DNA of 64,000 nucleotides. Origin: Schizochytrium sp. TIO01 (taxonomy: Eukaryota; Sar; Bigyra; Thraustochytrida; Thraustochytriidae). The stretch lies in contig SMSO01000031.1 of assembly GCA_004764695.1 (NCBI GenBank), positions 928,600-992,599 of the forward strand, written 5' to 3'. Both the position numbers and the translations under genes were made by a program. The notes beneath the pieces are model-generated. The model was not told the DNA's origin, did not search any database, and worked only from the letters and a program-made list of their open reading frames with translations. Of this stretch, positions 22,150 to 34,687 are shown piece by piece. How positions within the stretch are numbered: the stretch's first letter is position 1; every line of letters starts with the position of its first letter.

Positions 22150-23340
22150 CGGAGCGGGCAGTTTCCAGTTAGTCAGTATGTTTCGAAGTTGCTCGCGTTC
22201 TGTTCTACATACTTCTTGAAGTCAGTTGGACTCATATCATCAGCACATTTGGCTATACTGAGGTCGAAGAACATAGATTCTCCTGTGTCTTTGTGAAATC
22301 ACAGTGCAAAACACCATGTCCGTGGGTTTTGGCTAGATACTCACAGCTTTCCCTACAAACTCACCACTGAGAGTTGTCTCACTTGGAAACATCACCACCT
22401 GAATAAATCAACATCGACGAACTCTGGGATGCATTCACTCTGTAGCGAGGCAACTTCCTATAAATTGAAGCTCGTGTTGAAGTTCCGGGACCTGCTTTTA
22501 TTGCTTAAACGTGTCCCAAATCTTCAGCATAGTGTCCTCATGGCCTGACTTTAGGAGTATCTGAACACGCACCGCTCGGCCCGTGCGCCCAGCTGGGAGA
22601 TTCACCTAACCTTGGAGATTAATAAAGTACAATGGTTTTTCATCTACAGTCAGATCTTTAGTAAAAAGGCGCGATCTGGTGGGACACTTCTAATTTCATG
22701 GTTTTCCTTTTTGACATCTTTTTCCGCACTGTAAGCCTCTTGCAACTTTTGGTGATCTTGACAAGGGTTGCCACGATGACTACCTGGACATGGTATAAGG
22801 AAATCATCTGTGCCTTGACCATCGCTTTCAGGTATTTCACCTTCATAGGCAGTCGAAATACTATGTGCAACGAACTGTAGCACACCGATCTTTCCCTGGT
22901 TTGTATTTCTCTCAGTGTCTTCCAAAATAGGCTTAGTGATCAGAAAGTTTCCTGAACAGTCTTTAAAACAAGCAAGGGTCTGCTTATAATTCGTGTAAAT
23001 GCCAGCAAACAAAGCTTTTCTTACCATGTAATTGTAGGTCTGGCGAACAACTTAGTCTTTCGTCTGCCGCTGCTATTCACAACCTCCATAGTCTCGCTCA
23101 CAATAACGTTCAGCAAAATTGTCGAATGAAGAACCAAGGTATTTGTATTCTTCAACAATGATTGGTTCGAATGCAGCACCTTTATCGTGGTTACGATAAA
23201 GCAGCACCTTTATCGTGGTTACGATAAAGCAGCACCTTTATCGTGGTTACGATAAAGCATAGCAAAGTCTGCCTGCAATTATATCCAAAGGGCTCTCAAC
23301 AAAAGATCATTTTCATGGGAAACGAAATATTTGTTCCTGT
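22150..23340 (-). pseudogene. Decayed coding remnant, possibly non-LTR reverse transcriptase
   Basis: Read on the minus strand, fragments appear in order but in different frames with stops between. One is QADFAMLYRN at ~23260, resembling a degraded (Y)ADD box. Next is EEYKYLGSSFDN at ~23130, resembling the KYLG motif that follows the RT palm in LINE-type elements. Then come a 125-codon open stretch at 22650-23027 and a DLSIAKCADDMSPTDFKKY piece near 22240. The ~70 residues expected between ADD and KYLG are missing, and a 28-bp triplication interrupts the region. The RT reading is tentative; unrelated decayed genes are possible. Confidence 0.28.
23173..23256. repeat. Three 28-bp units, each containing a perfect hairpin
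   Basis: Three identical tandem copies beginning GCAGCACC. Each contains TTTATCG-TGGTTA-CGATAAA, a 7-bp inverted repeat around a 6-nt loop. They fall within the decayed minus-strand remnant. Confidence 0.95.
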
Positions 23341-23620
23341 AGTATGGTATATGTCACTACATTCATGAGACAACTAAAAGATAAAGATACCAATGTCTGA
23401 AGCTGACAACGCTCGACCTCTTAATGCAACATCCGTGGCATCCTCCTTATTGAGTGTTATACTTAGTTCTTTGAGGATGCTGACTTTTGTTACGAGTTAG
23501 CAGATTACTGCCAATTCTCTTGTTAATTAATTTTGCATTGTTGCGTGAAGCGATACTTCGGTCATTGGTTTTTTCAAATGGGTGGAAACAACGAATTCTT
23601 AGGGCGCTTACCGACAGCAT

Positions 23621-23656
23621 CTCGCTTGTAGCCCCTCGCTTGTAGCCCCTCGATTG
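23621..23656. repeat. 14-bp tandem repeat (2.5 units)
   Basis: CTCGCTTGTAGCCC occurs twice, followed by a partial CTCGATTG. Confidence 0.85.
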
Positions 23657-24538
23657 ATGCCAGAGTCTCAATGTTCCTTTTGCGCTCTTGGCTTAGAGCT
23701 CTGTAAAACGATAATAGTGGTCGGTATAATTGGAAATTATTGTTAAAGCCATATCGTAGGCGGGAAACAAATGAGTAAAGCTTCCAAGTTCATGATTTCA
23801 TCGAGCAACTGTGTACCTGTATCTACCAATTCACATGGGGTCCCCGAGGATATCAAAAAAGTGAATGTGTGTACCCGCGCATATGAGCACTTTTCGCGTA
23901 AACCATTAGGATTGCAAACCTCTTTCAATTAAGAACTGCTCACAGACCCTCGCCGGAGCCCTAGAGCGTTGAGTTTTGCTTGCATCAGAACGAGCTAGCT
24001 AGCTGTCGGGAGCCACCTGGAGGGGGGGGGGGATGTCACTACTGCTTGTGCATGCAGAGGTTTACGAGCACTACGGCTGGTGGGCCGAGGACCCAGGGAG
24101 CTTTTACGTGTTTCAGGCTTCGGGAGGACGTCGCGCAGGATGGCAGGCGGACCTTACTACGTCTCAGGTGCATAGACAGCGACGAGCGTCGAAGCGATTA
24201 AGGTGGTGGCTGAGAATTTTTTCTGCTGCTGGTCTTGGAAACCCTTCTGCAACTAAGGTTACGCCTCGCCCCTCGGACTCCTACTTTTAGAATCACAAGT
24301 ACATAGTAAAGTTTTATGATAAATAAACAAAACATGTTTCAATGAACTCGTTCGTAAACCACAGTATGCTTATCTGAATGTGAGACTGATAGAACAACGA
24401 ATCGTAAAATGATACTTTGTGTCTATCAAAGATGCAGATTGAGAGCGTCTAGCTTGTGGACAACGTTGTTTCATGCGGACGTATCTAATTAGTACAATGA
24501 CGATTCAAATAATTCGATGCTATTTATTTACTAAAGTA

Positions 24539-24590
24539 TCAGTATGAAACAACTAAGCAGTTCATCAGTATGAAACAACTAAGCAGTTCA
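24539..24590. repeat. 26-bp tandem duplication
   Basis: Two adjacent copies beginning TCAGTATGAAAC and ending GCAGTTCA. Non-coding. Confidence 0.9.
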
Positions 24591-25293
24591 AAAGCTAAGA
24601 GTGTTCTTGAACTGCTTATTGCATTCACTGGATCTCGGTGAAAGGCTAGCTTTTTTTGGTTGTTCCCGACTTGTCTTCATATTTTCCTCTGAGATTATAA
24701 GGTAGCAACAAAAGTTGGTGGTCTTATACCCAAGGCTGAAGCCCAAAACACAAGCTTTACACATATGCAAATGATTGTTTGGCTTTCCCTTCAATTTGGT
24801 GAATCAAATGTATGAATGTGGAATTGAGGTAAAGTGAGGCGCCATCATGGGTGCATCGCAGTGCCAGGCCAAGAGGATCACAACGGATGGATGAGCACCA
24901 AATTTAAAATTCATAGTATAAAATGGTTTGGCTATTCTTTGATGAAGAAATATCTTTGGAGTTTTTTGTTTCTTGCTTTTGGCTTTTGGTGTATATCAAA
25001 CTTGAACTTGATATTTTAATGGGCAGCAGAGTGGAGAAAGCCTGGTTTTAATTGCATGCACCTCCTGATAGTATGTGTAAATTCTAGTGTGCAGTGATAT
25101 GTCGCGGTGTTATCGTTATTGTTGAATTTCAAGTGGTTGCTACTCTCTCTCTCTCTCTCATGGTATCATCGGTGACCAGAGAGAACAAATACAACCAATG
25201 CTAGACATGTAGTCCTTCGCTGCAGGATATGTTGTTTGGTAAGCGTGTAAGCGTGTATTCGAGTGAGCTGAGTTTGCTCAGTAGAACAGATAC

Positions 25294-27034
25294 TTATGCA
25301 AAGTAAAAGCCGACCCGCTGCTTGAGGAACTTGCCAATAAACAGGTCACAATACACCTTCTTGCCCTTTTCGGAATCAGCAAGGGGGCCAGGGCCTTGAG
25401 GATGCCTGATCTGGATGTTGGTCTTCAGACGGTAGCGATACCCTTTCTTTTCAATGTGATCGCGCTTACCGGTGTGCCCACCAGAAACCATGACTGCGGT
25501 TTCCATGTGCTTTCCATTGTTATATGTCTTGCCAAAGTCGCACTCTGCACGTACTTCCCGAGTAATGAGGAATGGGTCATGGTCCTCCTGGGCGATATTC
25601 TCGCGTAACATATACAGCGCAATATTAACTGAGGGCGCGGCACGTTTGCTTCCTGAACGTTGCGACATAAGAGTGACATCAAACTCCGGCTCCCAAGATC
25701 TGCGGTCTTCCTGCTTATACGAGATATAGACTTCGATATAGTCGTCTCCGTAGCTGAGAGTCTTGAAGTGAAGACCTGTGTGGTGGGAATAGTCCTTGCC
25801 AAATTGGTTGACGAGAAATGTGATCTTGGCGACATCGTCAACCGCGTGGTCACTCCATCCGCGGTTGCCTCCGTGAGCATTGGATCCCTGTTCCTTTTCG
25901 TATGATTCGTCAAATGCAGATGCTGATTTCCAGAACGAAAACCAGTGGTTGGTGCCATAGGTACGGTCATACCACACGAGAGCACATGGCTCAGTGCGGC
26001 TGAATGCATCAGGAGTACGTAGACGGTACGTGCGACCGGGTACGAGGTAAATGAACTGCTCTGGGTGGAGCCATCCAAGACGATGGGCCTGGGCAGGAAC
26101 CACTCCAGCAGGGCCGGGCTCGTCAATGGGAGGAATGTACTTGGATCCTCCCTGGGTCGAAAGCACATCACCGTACTCCTTGAGGAATTTCCACGTGCCG
26201 TCAGGGTGTCTATAATTAGCACGCAAAGAGTGGCCAAGCCCAAGGTTATGAATGAATTCATGCCAGGCACACGGGAGACTTGAATTCTTCAAGATAAGGT
26301 ACCCACTACCCGAGCCGTTGCCATTAAAAGGATTGAGCACAGATGAAGGGTTCAGCATGACCTTTGGCGAGGAACTCGCGCTGGCGGTTGTACGGGGTCA
26401 CATTTTCGGTGTTAGCGGAGTCCTCACTGTTATCGTCGTCAGTTTCATGCTCGTCGGTCTGCTCGAAAGAGTTTCTATCTTCACTGCGCGGACCGAGGAT
26501 GGATGCCAAAAAATATCCATCTCTAGTATTCTTTTTGCCTTTGCTCTTAGCGCGCATAATATTGCGAACCTTGTCCTTAAACTTGACGGCATCTCGCAGA
26601 GTCCAGTCACTATTTTTGTTCAACTCCAAACCTGTGTCAATGCGATCAAGGCCGTTGCCATACTGGGGACCAACGTCGAAGGTGTAGTTGCTCCAAAGTC
26701 TTAACTTGGAGAAAAAGAGGTCTGTCCACTCGTCGTCGGAGACAGGCGGAAATTCTTCCTCAGGAATTCCGTACATGCTCTCATTGAGTACATTCGTGTA
26801 CTCAGCGTGCAGGAACTGTACGCGTGCCTTGCGAATGATACGGCTTTTCCATGGGTTGGGAACGATGCCTTCATCAAACTTGGTGTCGAGACTATTGTCA
26901 ACTTCGAACTTCGCAAAGACGGGTTTCTCGACAGTGTTCAAGAAAATCGGTTTGCTCGCCTCAACTACAATCGCTGCCATGGATGCCATCGTGGCGACCA
27001 AAAGATAGGCCTTGGCCATCGATGAACTTGCCAT
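25294..27034 (-). CDS. Secreted M11 (gametolysin)-like zinc metallopeptidase, split over two frames
   Basis: The first frame (27034-26324, 236 aa) starts with a signal peptide (~residues 6-26) and contains the N-terminal region with an acidic Asp/Glu/Ser patch (~200-215). The second frame (26358-25294) carries the zinc site HEFIHNLGLGH, matching HExxHxxGxxH, followed by YGD and a LGWL segment, as in gametolysin-like peptidases. The methionine usually found after YGD in the Met-turn is not evident (VLSTQG instead). The two frames overlap out of register. A candidate 88-nt intron, 26393-26306 (GTACAA...GGTAG), would join them in frame just before the catalytic segment; a frameshift is the other explanation. 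It probably degrades extracellular or matrix protein. Family at moderate confidence, joined model lower. Confidence 0.62.
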
Positions 27035-28155
27035 GGTTTCCTCTGCGTCTCTTACTCTACCACGACCTCAAAAGTCGAGTAGGGAGTATTAGATTTGCAG
27101 CCCGAGTGCCAAGAATCGAGAGAGAACGAAGTCGCTTAACAATCGGTTCAGCAAAACCGACCAAGCAAGACAGTCACCAGGTTTCCTAACCTGTAATGCC
27201 TCCAATCTGAGCAGCTGATACCGCCGCTCCTGCTGCTGCTCGCCGTAGTGGGGGCGGCTGAGACAGCGACCACGGCGACTGGTCAATTGATTTATTGATT
27301 ATCGATCGATCGAAATCGATCAATCCATCTTCCTTACTTTATCATTTTACTAAATAATAATAAATGATGTTGTTTTTAATTTCTCTATTTTTTTTATAAA
27401 ATAGTAATAAATAAAAGCATTTTCATTTGGAGCCGCATTTTTCCATTTATATCAATCTATTCTTGATAGCACCTTTAGTAGCTATTCCCTAGGCAAGCAA
27501 GCAAGCACCGAGACCGGTTCTCACTCTCACTCTGGTTACTTAAACGCTGTTTCAGACAGCCCGTTTGCTTTTAAGGAGAAAGCTCTGCGTTGAATACCCT
27601 CCGCACCTATTGCAAATGCTTTTAAACTCCCAGTTCAGCGGGGAGAGTAAAAGCTTTACTAATCGTGCAAATACAAAGTTGAAAGAAAACCAACAGATCT
27701 CGCTTGGTCTTCTCCTTCTTCTGCTGCTGCTCCATAGCAGTAGCTACGTAGGCACTACGCCAACGCTGGAAAACAGTAAGAAAACCTAAAAAGAAAACAA
27801 AGCAAATTGTACGTTAGCATGAAAGCAAAGTTGACGTTCAATTGCTTGTCTGTTTGCTTGCTCAAAACATAGCACCCAAAGCGCTGTCAACACTGTCAAG
27901 TGCATCAACGTGGGCAGCCGCACACCCTCGTGGGGTTTAAAACGCAGAGAGAGCTTCATCCCTTTGGCCCAGACAGAAGAGCACGCGCGAAAGACTTTGT
28001 TTCGAGGTTGCGAAAAATGGCCATTAAAGGTGTGCATTGTAAAACCACTTGAGCATCCTATGAGTCCGAAGGGGGAGAATGAGGTCTTTCTTCTTTTCAA
28101 TCATTGTTAGTTCCCTCCTTTATTCTGGTCTATGTTCTTCTGAGTAGTAAAGTCT

Positions 28156-28214
<59 letters not shown>
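28156..28214. repeat. (TTTC)~14 tetranucleotide array
   Basis: Uninterrupted CTTT/TTTC units forming a pure polypyrimidine strand next to AT-rich DNA. Confidence 0.97.
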
Positions 28215-28236
<22 letters not shown>

Positions 28237-28945
28237 TTACCTTCTTTTTTATTTTATTTTAAATTAAAGTAAAAGCAAAAGTATAACGTAAGGCGCTGCG
28301 AATCTGTGCGTCCGATAGGGATCGCAGTTTCCTTCAAAACTTGCTGATATGAATCCTCGAATTATATCGCACCGCACGCCCGTCGCTACTCAGCCAAAGC
28401 TCAGGGGTTCCGAGCTTTTTCCCGTGAGCTTAGCAGTCTTGACACAGAAGGAGAGAGAAGGTGAGAGAAAGTTAAGAAAGATTGAGGTTGATTTAAAAGA
28501 AGGACTCCTGCCTTTTAGGCTACTAACTCCCACTATACTAAACCCATAGGACTCCGCCTCAAAGTAACGGAGTGGTCCCAACTACCTCACGCAAAGAGGA
28601 AACGACGGAGAACGCTCAGTTAATTGAAAGAATAATAGTAATAATGATGATGATGATGATGATGATGATTTTTATTTTATTCTATTTAGAGATTGCAATT
28701 CGCGCGTGGCTTGGAAGTTAAGTTGTAAATCTTCAAGACATACAACCAACATAAAAACGCGCTGGGATCCTAATTGCCGATCTTCATATTTGCCTTGCGA
28801 TGTAAGTAAGGACCACCGAGTGTTCTCTCCCCTCACACAGTAGATATGATTTGCGTGGTCGCCATGACAGAGCAAACTGTTGGGCTAATTTGTGGGTGAG
28901 ATCTTAGAATAAAAGGATTATAGCAAAGCGCCATTGATGTGCCAG

Positions 28946-28965
28946 GCAGCTAGCTAGCTAGCTGC
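28946..28965. repeat. 20-bp perfect palindrome
   Basis: GCAGCTAGCT followed by AGCTAGCTGC. TAGC/GCTA repeats of this type recur at ~3095, ~19368 and ~23994. Confidence 0.85.
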
Positions 28966-31167
28966 GATATCGGTCAGCATTTAGGAATCAATCCTTCATG
29001 GCACGCGAACAAACTTTAGCGATGAGGTTGTTGCAGTAGATTACCTTCGTGGAAAACGCTCTGAAGATGATGAAGACTGATCGATTTGATGAAGTTGCGG
29101 TGTGCCCAGAAGACTTGATTTTTGGTTCCCTTTCCTCTGCTCTTTTCCCCCCTTCTTTGACCTTCATTGATTGACAAAACGCAGAACATTTCCCAAGATC
29201 CCATATTATCAAAATCATCACCATCATCATTATCATTGCTTCTATTACTATTCTAAAAAACAGCTCGAAATGTTCTCTAATTAAATTAATTTTTAAAGTT
29301 TAAAAAGCAAAATCGAAAAGACAGGTTTTTCAATCAAAAATAAATAAATAATAATAATAATAATAATATATATATAAGAAGAAGAAGACACGTAAACGTC
29401 GAACAATCGAGATCGACTTAATAGGGCCAAAACTGGTTCCTGGAGTGCGATTTGCAGCGCTTTCTGCTCTTTTGCTCAGCTTCCGCGGAGTTCTGATTTA
29501 TTTTCAGACGCTACAGACGTTTTTTTTCTTCTTTTCTTTCAACAATGATCATATGACTGCGATCCTTTTTCTCCAGTAAAACTATTCCCACCTACCTATA
29601 AGTACGAAGTAGTTAGTTTCTCTGAAGAAGCGGATACTAATCACAATACTCTAAAAGGAGGAGCCGATCGGGACCGACCGAAAAGGACACAGAGAGGGGC
29701 AGAAGAAGTTCTCTTAAACTAATAACCACGAAATGTGATCATTGCAATGCATCGCTCTTCTCTCCCTCTTTCTTTCCCCCTCTCCATTTAATCTCCATAA
29801 CTATCGTCGCAATCGCCGCGAAGATAAAGAGGAAGTTTCGTTGATAAGCAATGTGGTGTCTCTCTCATGCTTAGAGCACCTTTTCATCCACATTCTACGA
29901 AGTCGTGTTGTTTCTCTTGAAAAAGTCGATCCTTTGTCTAAGCAAGACACGTGAAAGTTGAAAGAAAGGCTTCGAAATAGTAGGTACTGCAAGCTAAAAC
30001 AGCAAAAATGGCAAAATTATCTATGTCTGTCTCCTTTCTTTTCATTCAGAGGAAGAACCCGAGATCGTGCTAGCTCCCTTTTCGTCTCGCCTGGTCGAAT
30101 TCTTCCCTACTCCTGATATACACCCCATATCGGCGGTCTGTCAACACAGCATCGCGGCACCAGGGCGTACTGAAGGACGTTTGTGGTAACTTGGGGGCCT
30201 TCCAGTCAAGGCACGCCTGTGCGTCACGGGAAGAGACTGAATGGACTCCGCTCGGAGCGTTAGGGTGGAGAAGAACCGTATCAGCCGAACGATGAGCGCG
30301 AAAAGCGAGAAAGCTTTCCTTTGGAGCGGGCTCCGCCTGTTTCTCTGCGCTATTGAGGCGTAAGCTGACGATGGAGCAGAAGGTCTGCCTGCGCATATTC
30401 TTCGATGAATCGGCACTGACGACCTCAAGTTCCCATTCGTTGAGGGCTCAACGTTAAAAGCTTTAACGTTTCTTTTAAACATTTAATTTCAAAATTTAAA
30501 TAAAAAATGAAGTATTCGATGCTACGCATGCATTTACAGCGTAATGCCGAAAGGGAGGGACTAGGATGTGGTAGAGGGAACTATTGTGGGGATGTGAGAT
30601 GATGGTGGGCGCTTGACGCGCTGTGGGGATGAAGTGGGCTGCTTCGAGGACCATCGGATCGACTGGAGTCCTCTGCGGCCTCTGCGATGTAAAAGCTGCC
30701 GTTTAGAAGAACTGCCGCATTTTGTGGCCGAGGGTGAACAATTGGGGCAGGGGCTGATACGGCTGAGGACTGAAAGGCTGAACGACAGGGCTCCGGCGTA
30801 CTATTGCTCTTAAAACCAAAATGTCAAAAGCATATTTAGTGTATATATACAAATATATATATTTATAATATAATTTTAAAAATAACTTTTTAAAACGTTA
30901 TAAGTTAATAAATACTACTACTAATAATAATAATAATACCACAGAGAATGCATAGGTACTACTCAACGGAAGTTGGAGAAAGGAGCAGTTTTCCGGTAGC
31001 AGTTGACGATGTTCAATAGTTGTGATCGAGACAAAACAATGTCAATACTCACAGGCACTAGGAATATTCTCGAGAGGGAGAGGATTTCGGTAAAGTTAGT
31101 AGTTATCGATCCGGCACCATGAATTATAGTCAGAGGCGAGATCTCTCTGGGAAGGGTCCAGAAACAT

Positions 31168-32170
31168 GTGAACAATGAAGAAAACGCGGAGAATGCTCAA
31201 GATGCTCAAGACTTGGATCTAACTGACCTCTCCGGTTTAACTCAGTCTAGTCCCTGTGCAGCTGCCATTGAAAAGATAGCGAGTGTGGATATTAAACCCT
31301 GCTTGACACCAATTGTGATATGCCAAGTGGCTGGTTTGTATCAAGAACGGGCAGCTGCGGTCAAGCTAGCTGGCGCAGCAGATCCAATTAGACAGAACAG
31401 TAATTTTGTTGACGAAATCTAATAAATTTTTCAAACGACACACGAAGAAGGCAATTCTGGATGAGATTTCCCGTCAGAAGTTGCCCATATTTCGAGAAGC
31501 GATAGCCTGGTTATCCAGCTTACTTCTTGTGCCACCAGGATGATAACTTCAAAATCATCAGGTTTGATGGGTATCCAAATTATGGGTCCCAAGACCTTGC
31601 TCAACGAAAATTATTTATTCTACTTGCAGGGCGGATTCTGGGCTGCAAGAAAAAATCTTTAGAACAGATTCAAAGCAAACTTGAACAGTCGTGCAAATTC
31701 TTACTTCAACCCGGACGCTATCTGAAAAGACAAGGCAACTTTTGCTCAGAATCTATATGCCAATTTTGTGAGGTGATTAACATGGAACACAGCTTCTAGA
31801 TCGACCGACGAGTGTATCCAGTAATGTTGTCCTCTCGCAATCAACGCTTTCATGGTAAATATAACCCCACTGCCTTTCACAATGTTCCTGAACCTCGTCC
31901 ATTTTTGCAAATGATGCATGCAATGCATAATCGTGTGCATTTTAGCATTTTCGTTGGCCAGGCACTCGACTATTCGTGACTGGCTGTGGTTTAATTAATG
32001 ATGTTCGCGAGTGGCAAATTAAAATCGACGAAGTTGTTAAGTCTATAGGAAAAAACAATTACGGGATGCATATAGCAGCCTTGGATTGTCCACTCTCCAA
32101 CTCTCAGAAGCTACTTTTAGCAATCATTTTTTCCAAGTTGGCGCAAACTTTAGAATCATTAGCAACATAA
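31168..32170 (+). pseudogene. Broken coding sequence in at least four frame segments
   Basis: Successive plus-strand segments look protein-coding but change frame. At 31168-31422 there is a charged N-terminus and then QERAAAVKLAGAADPIRQ. At ~31423-31540 it reads NKFFKRHTKKAILDEISRQ. At ~31506-31799 it reads FKIIRFDGYPNYGSQDLAQ and continues RKLFILLAGRILG. At 31976-32170 the frame ends in SQKLLLAIIFSKLAQTLES. No single frame or obvious set of GT-AG introns joins them, so a decayed gene is most likely; an intron-rich live gene is possible. I do not recognise the protein. The GYP..GSQ..R.L segment weakly recalls TEDC1. Confidence 0.4.
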
Positions 32171-34687
32171 ACGAGTTCAATGCGTATCATCGTCATTCAA
32201 GTAGGTACCTGCACTATGAGTATCTTGTTATTGCCTCGCCGAAAGGCATATGAAAACAAGTGGATCTAATCTCAATTTATTTGATTGCGTGGAACACTAT
32301 CGTCTTTCACACTGAGCTAGGAGACGGAACAAGAGATGTAATATAACATAGATTCTACATATAAATCCAAGCGCGAGCTCAGTCGCTCTTTGATGGAGTG
32401 TTTTAGAGAAGTACGATGTTCATAAGATTTTTAAAAATCTAAATTAATTTAAATAAATATACCTATATTTATTTATTTATTTATTTATTTGTTAGTACAT
32501 TTTAAATTGAACAATAACTTATAAAATATTGTTTATATATATATATATATTTAATAACCTGTTTGTTAGTCCATAAGTTCGAGAGTTGTAAAAGAGTTGA
32601 AAAGCTCGTGAAGTGACCAATTGTTCATCAATCGTGCACTTGTCAGCAAGTTATCACGCAGGATAGTGGCACGAGACCCGGCCAGCTAGCCATTCGGCAG
32701 CTAATGTCGCATGCTTTTCACGTGAGTTCTTACCTACGTCAAGAGGTTGTAGCGTAGCCTCCCCTGACTCTTAAAAAGAGAGTGTGCTGTTAAAGGGCGA
32801 TCACGACACCTGCGATGACGTAGGTTTACCCACTTGATTGAGGGGATCAGGTAGAGTGACGACATCCTTGGACATGGTATCGAATCGGTGACACTGATAG
32901 TAGCAACCTATACTTTAGTTGGTCATTGGCGATAAAACTGAGTTAGGGAGGGATGAATCATGAGTCGTGAATCGAGAGTTGCCGTCAAACGATGTGTGCA
33001 ATGAACGGAGAGATAGGAATACGAAGATGACTGATCACAGATAGCAGGAGGTTTAGGAGAATTATGATGTACTAGGGAATCAGTGCATATAATCGCTCGA
33101 TGCAACCTTAGGCTATGACCATCATCCTTTCTATAATGAACCAAAATTTCAACTGCAAATAATAAATCGGCTTAGTACAAATTAATGAATGAACAACATC
33201 TTTTTGTGGACACTGTACTGATGACATAGCAGGCTATGGTTATAGGTTGAGGTGTAAAATAGCATTCTTAACTGAACTTCAGAGGCAGATTAAAATAAAA
33301 ATAAAACTTGAACTTTGGAAAAATAAAAATTGAAACTATAGCATAGGATATGGGATGTCTCTCACCAAGAATTGTTTGACCAAGTTGACTAACTAAAATA
33401 ACTGGGGTTCGTGAACTCCAATGACGAATGATCATCGCATTGAACAAAGAAATCTGGTAAGGGAAATTTTCGCATCCCAGACCTATACGCTCTCTGCAAC
33501 CTTTTTTAATGATCAAAGCATCCTGAATATGTGTATTTGGCTAGATTGTGCTGTCCAGCTCATATCTTTCCTGAATTATTGGCATTTCAAAAATTGCGAT
33601 TCAGAAAGCGCAAGAGAAAAGACCTTTTCGTGTCGAGTTTGTCGTTATTACTATTCATTTTCTGAAAATATTGGCGAAGAACTTGAAGCTGATAGCTCTT
33701 CTCGTTGGTGCGTGCGTCAGCCACTACCAATCACTTGCTCAAGTTTCCATCTGACAATCCTGATTTTTCATTAGATGTAATGTCCAATATTTTCCTGTTG
33801 TATTTGCAACATTGTAAAAGGTCCGTGAGGCACGCAGCGGGCGCCTGTTTTTTTGGTTTTTCAATTTTTTTCATTTTTTTTTAAAGTGATGATAATGACG
33901 ATTGGGCGAGAAATAAGATGAGGTAGGGTACAGTTGTGAGGTGAAAAGTCTCTGGTTATATCATGACTGAATGTTACTGAAGCGTTTCCCTGAAAGCCCA
34001 ATGAGGTACCATAGAAAGGTCATGATATAGCTGAACTGAGTCCAAATAACCAACTTCTAGGTCTTGCAAACATATAACTTTGTGCTCCAAATAATGCAGT
34101 TTCCCAAGATACAATCTTTGACAGGTACACTTAAATAAGTGCATACTATGCACAATGGAGCAATGGACTTATTCATGCACGAGCGGAACTTTGAGGCCGT
34201 ATGAAAAGTTATACGTGGGGCTTAAAAAGACACATTAAAAGAACCTTGTCACCTACAGGGAAGTCTCCATGGCATGTATTGTTTTTGCATCATTGCAACT
34301 AATGTCCTTATAGAAGCTCAGCTATGGATGATTTTTTGTCCATGAAATACCTCGAATCATTTTTAAAACTGTGCACGACTCTTATTTGAATCAGACCTTT
34401 GGTTTAGCAAGGACACGAGATTTGCAACAAATAATAATAATAATATATATATACTGTAACCAGAAAAGTTAGATATGTATATGAGAGATAACTTGAATTA
34501 CAACGAGAACAGCCGCCAAATAAAGATCACCTTCAAATCCAGAATTATATAATCTTGAAACACAGCACGATAAAAATGCGTGGTGAAATAGAAGTACATG
34601 AATGCAAACAGCTTCATCAAATCAAAAGGATCAAAACTCATGTCAAACTAGTCTACTGCCTTATCGAATGACATGAAGATTGTCATC
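32171..34687. other. Intergenic, AT-rich
   Basis: No gene recognised in 2.5 kb. Contains (TTTA)n at ~32468-32492, (TA)n at ~32536-32551, a T-rich tract near 33850-33890 and a TAA/TA run at ~34428-34452. A 117-codon plus frame at 33421-33774 shows no domain. The right end is the 3' flank of the TPR gene. Confidence 0.55.

Larger units (their letters stand above)
21901..25293. other. Gene-poor region with decayed coding remnants and short tandem repeats
   Basis: No intact gene. Minus-strand fragments with coding character but many stops lie at ~22.1-23.4 kb (listed as a pseudogene). 23.7-25.3 kb holds a G-run at ~24021-24031, a (CT)n run at 25143-25160 and two short tandem duplications. The 3' flank of the M11-like peptidase gene is at the right edge. 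Confidence 0.5.
27035..31167. other. Gene-poor, repeat-rich region
   Basis: No gene supported in ~4.1 kb. It contains an ATCGATCGATCG-type run (~27298-27320), AT-rich islands (~27345-27420, ~28235-28275, ~29280-29380, ~30470-30510, ~30830-30940), a (TTTC)n array, (GAT)n at ~28645-28670 and a TAA/TA run at ~29346-29377. A 108-codon minus-strand frame at 30070-30396 has unbiased composition and no recognisable domain, so I do not call it. Confidence 0.5.

Noticed and set aside
22540-22620. GRTGR-like string resembling a DEAD-box helicase motif VI on the minus strand
   Set aside because: Too short, and no other helicase motif lies nearby.
23173-23256. CRISPR array
   Set aside because: The three units are directly adjacent, with no spacers, in eukaryotic DNA.
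30070-30482. Two overlapping ~110-codon minus-strand frames
   Set aside because: No domain, no codon bias, lying in a repeat-rich block; length is compatible with chance.
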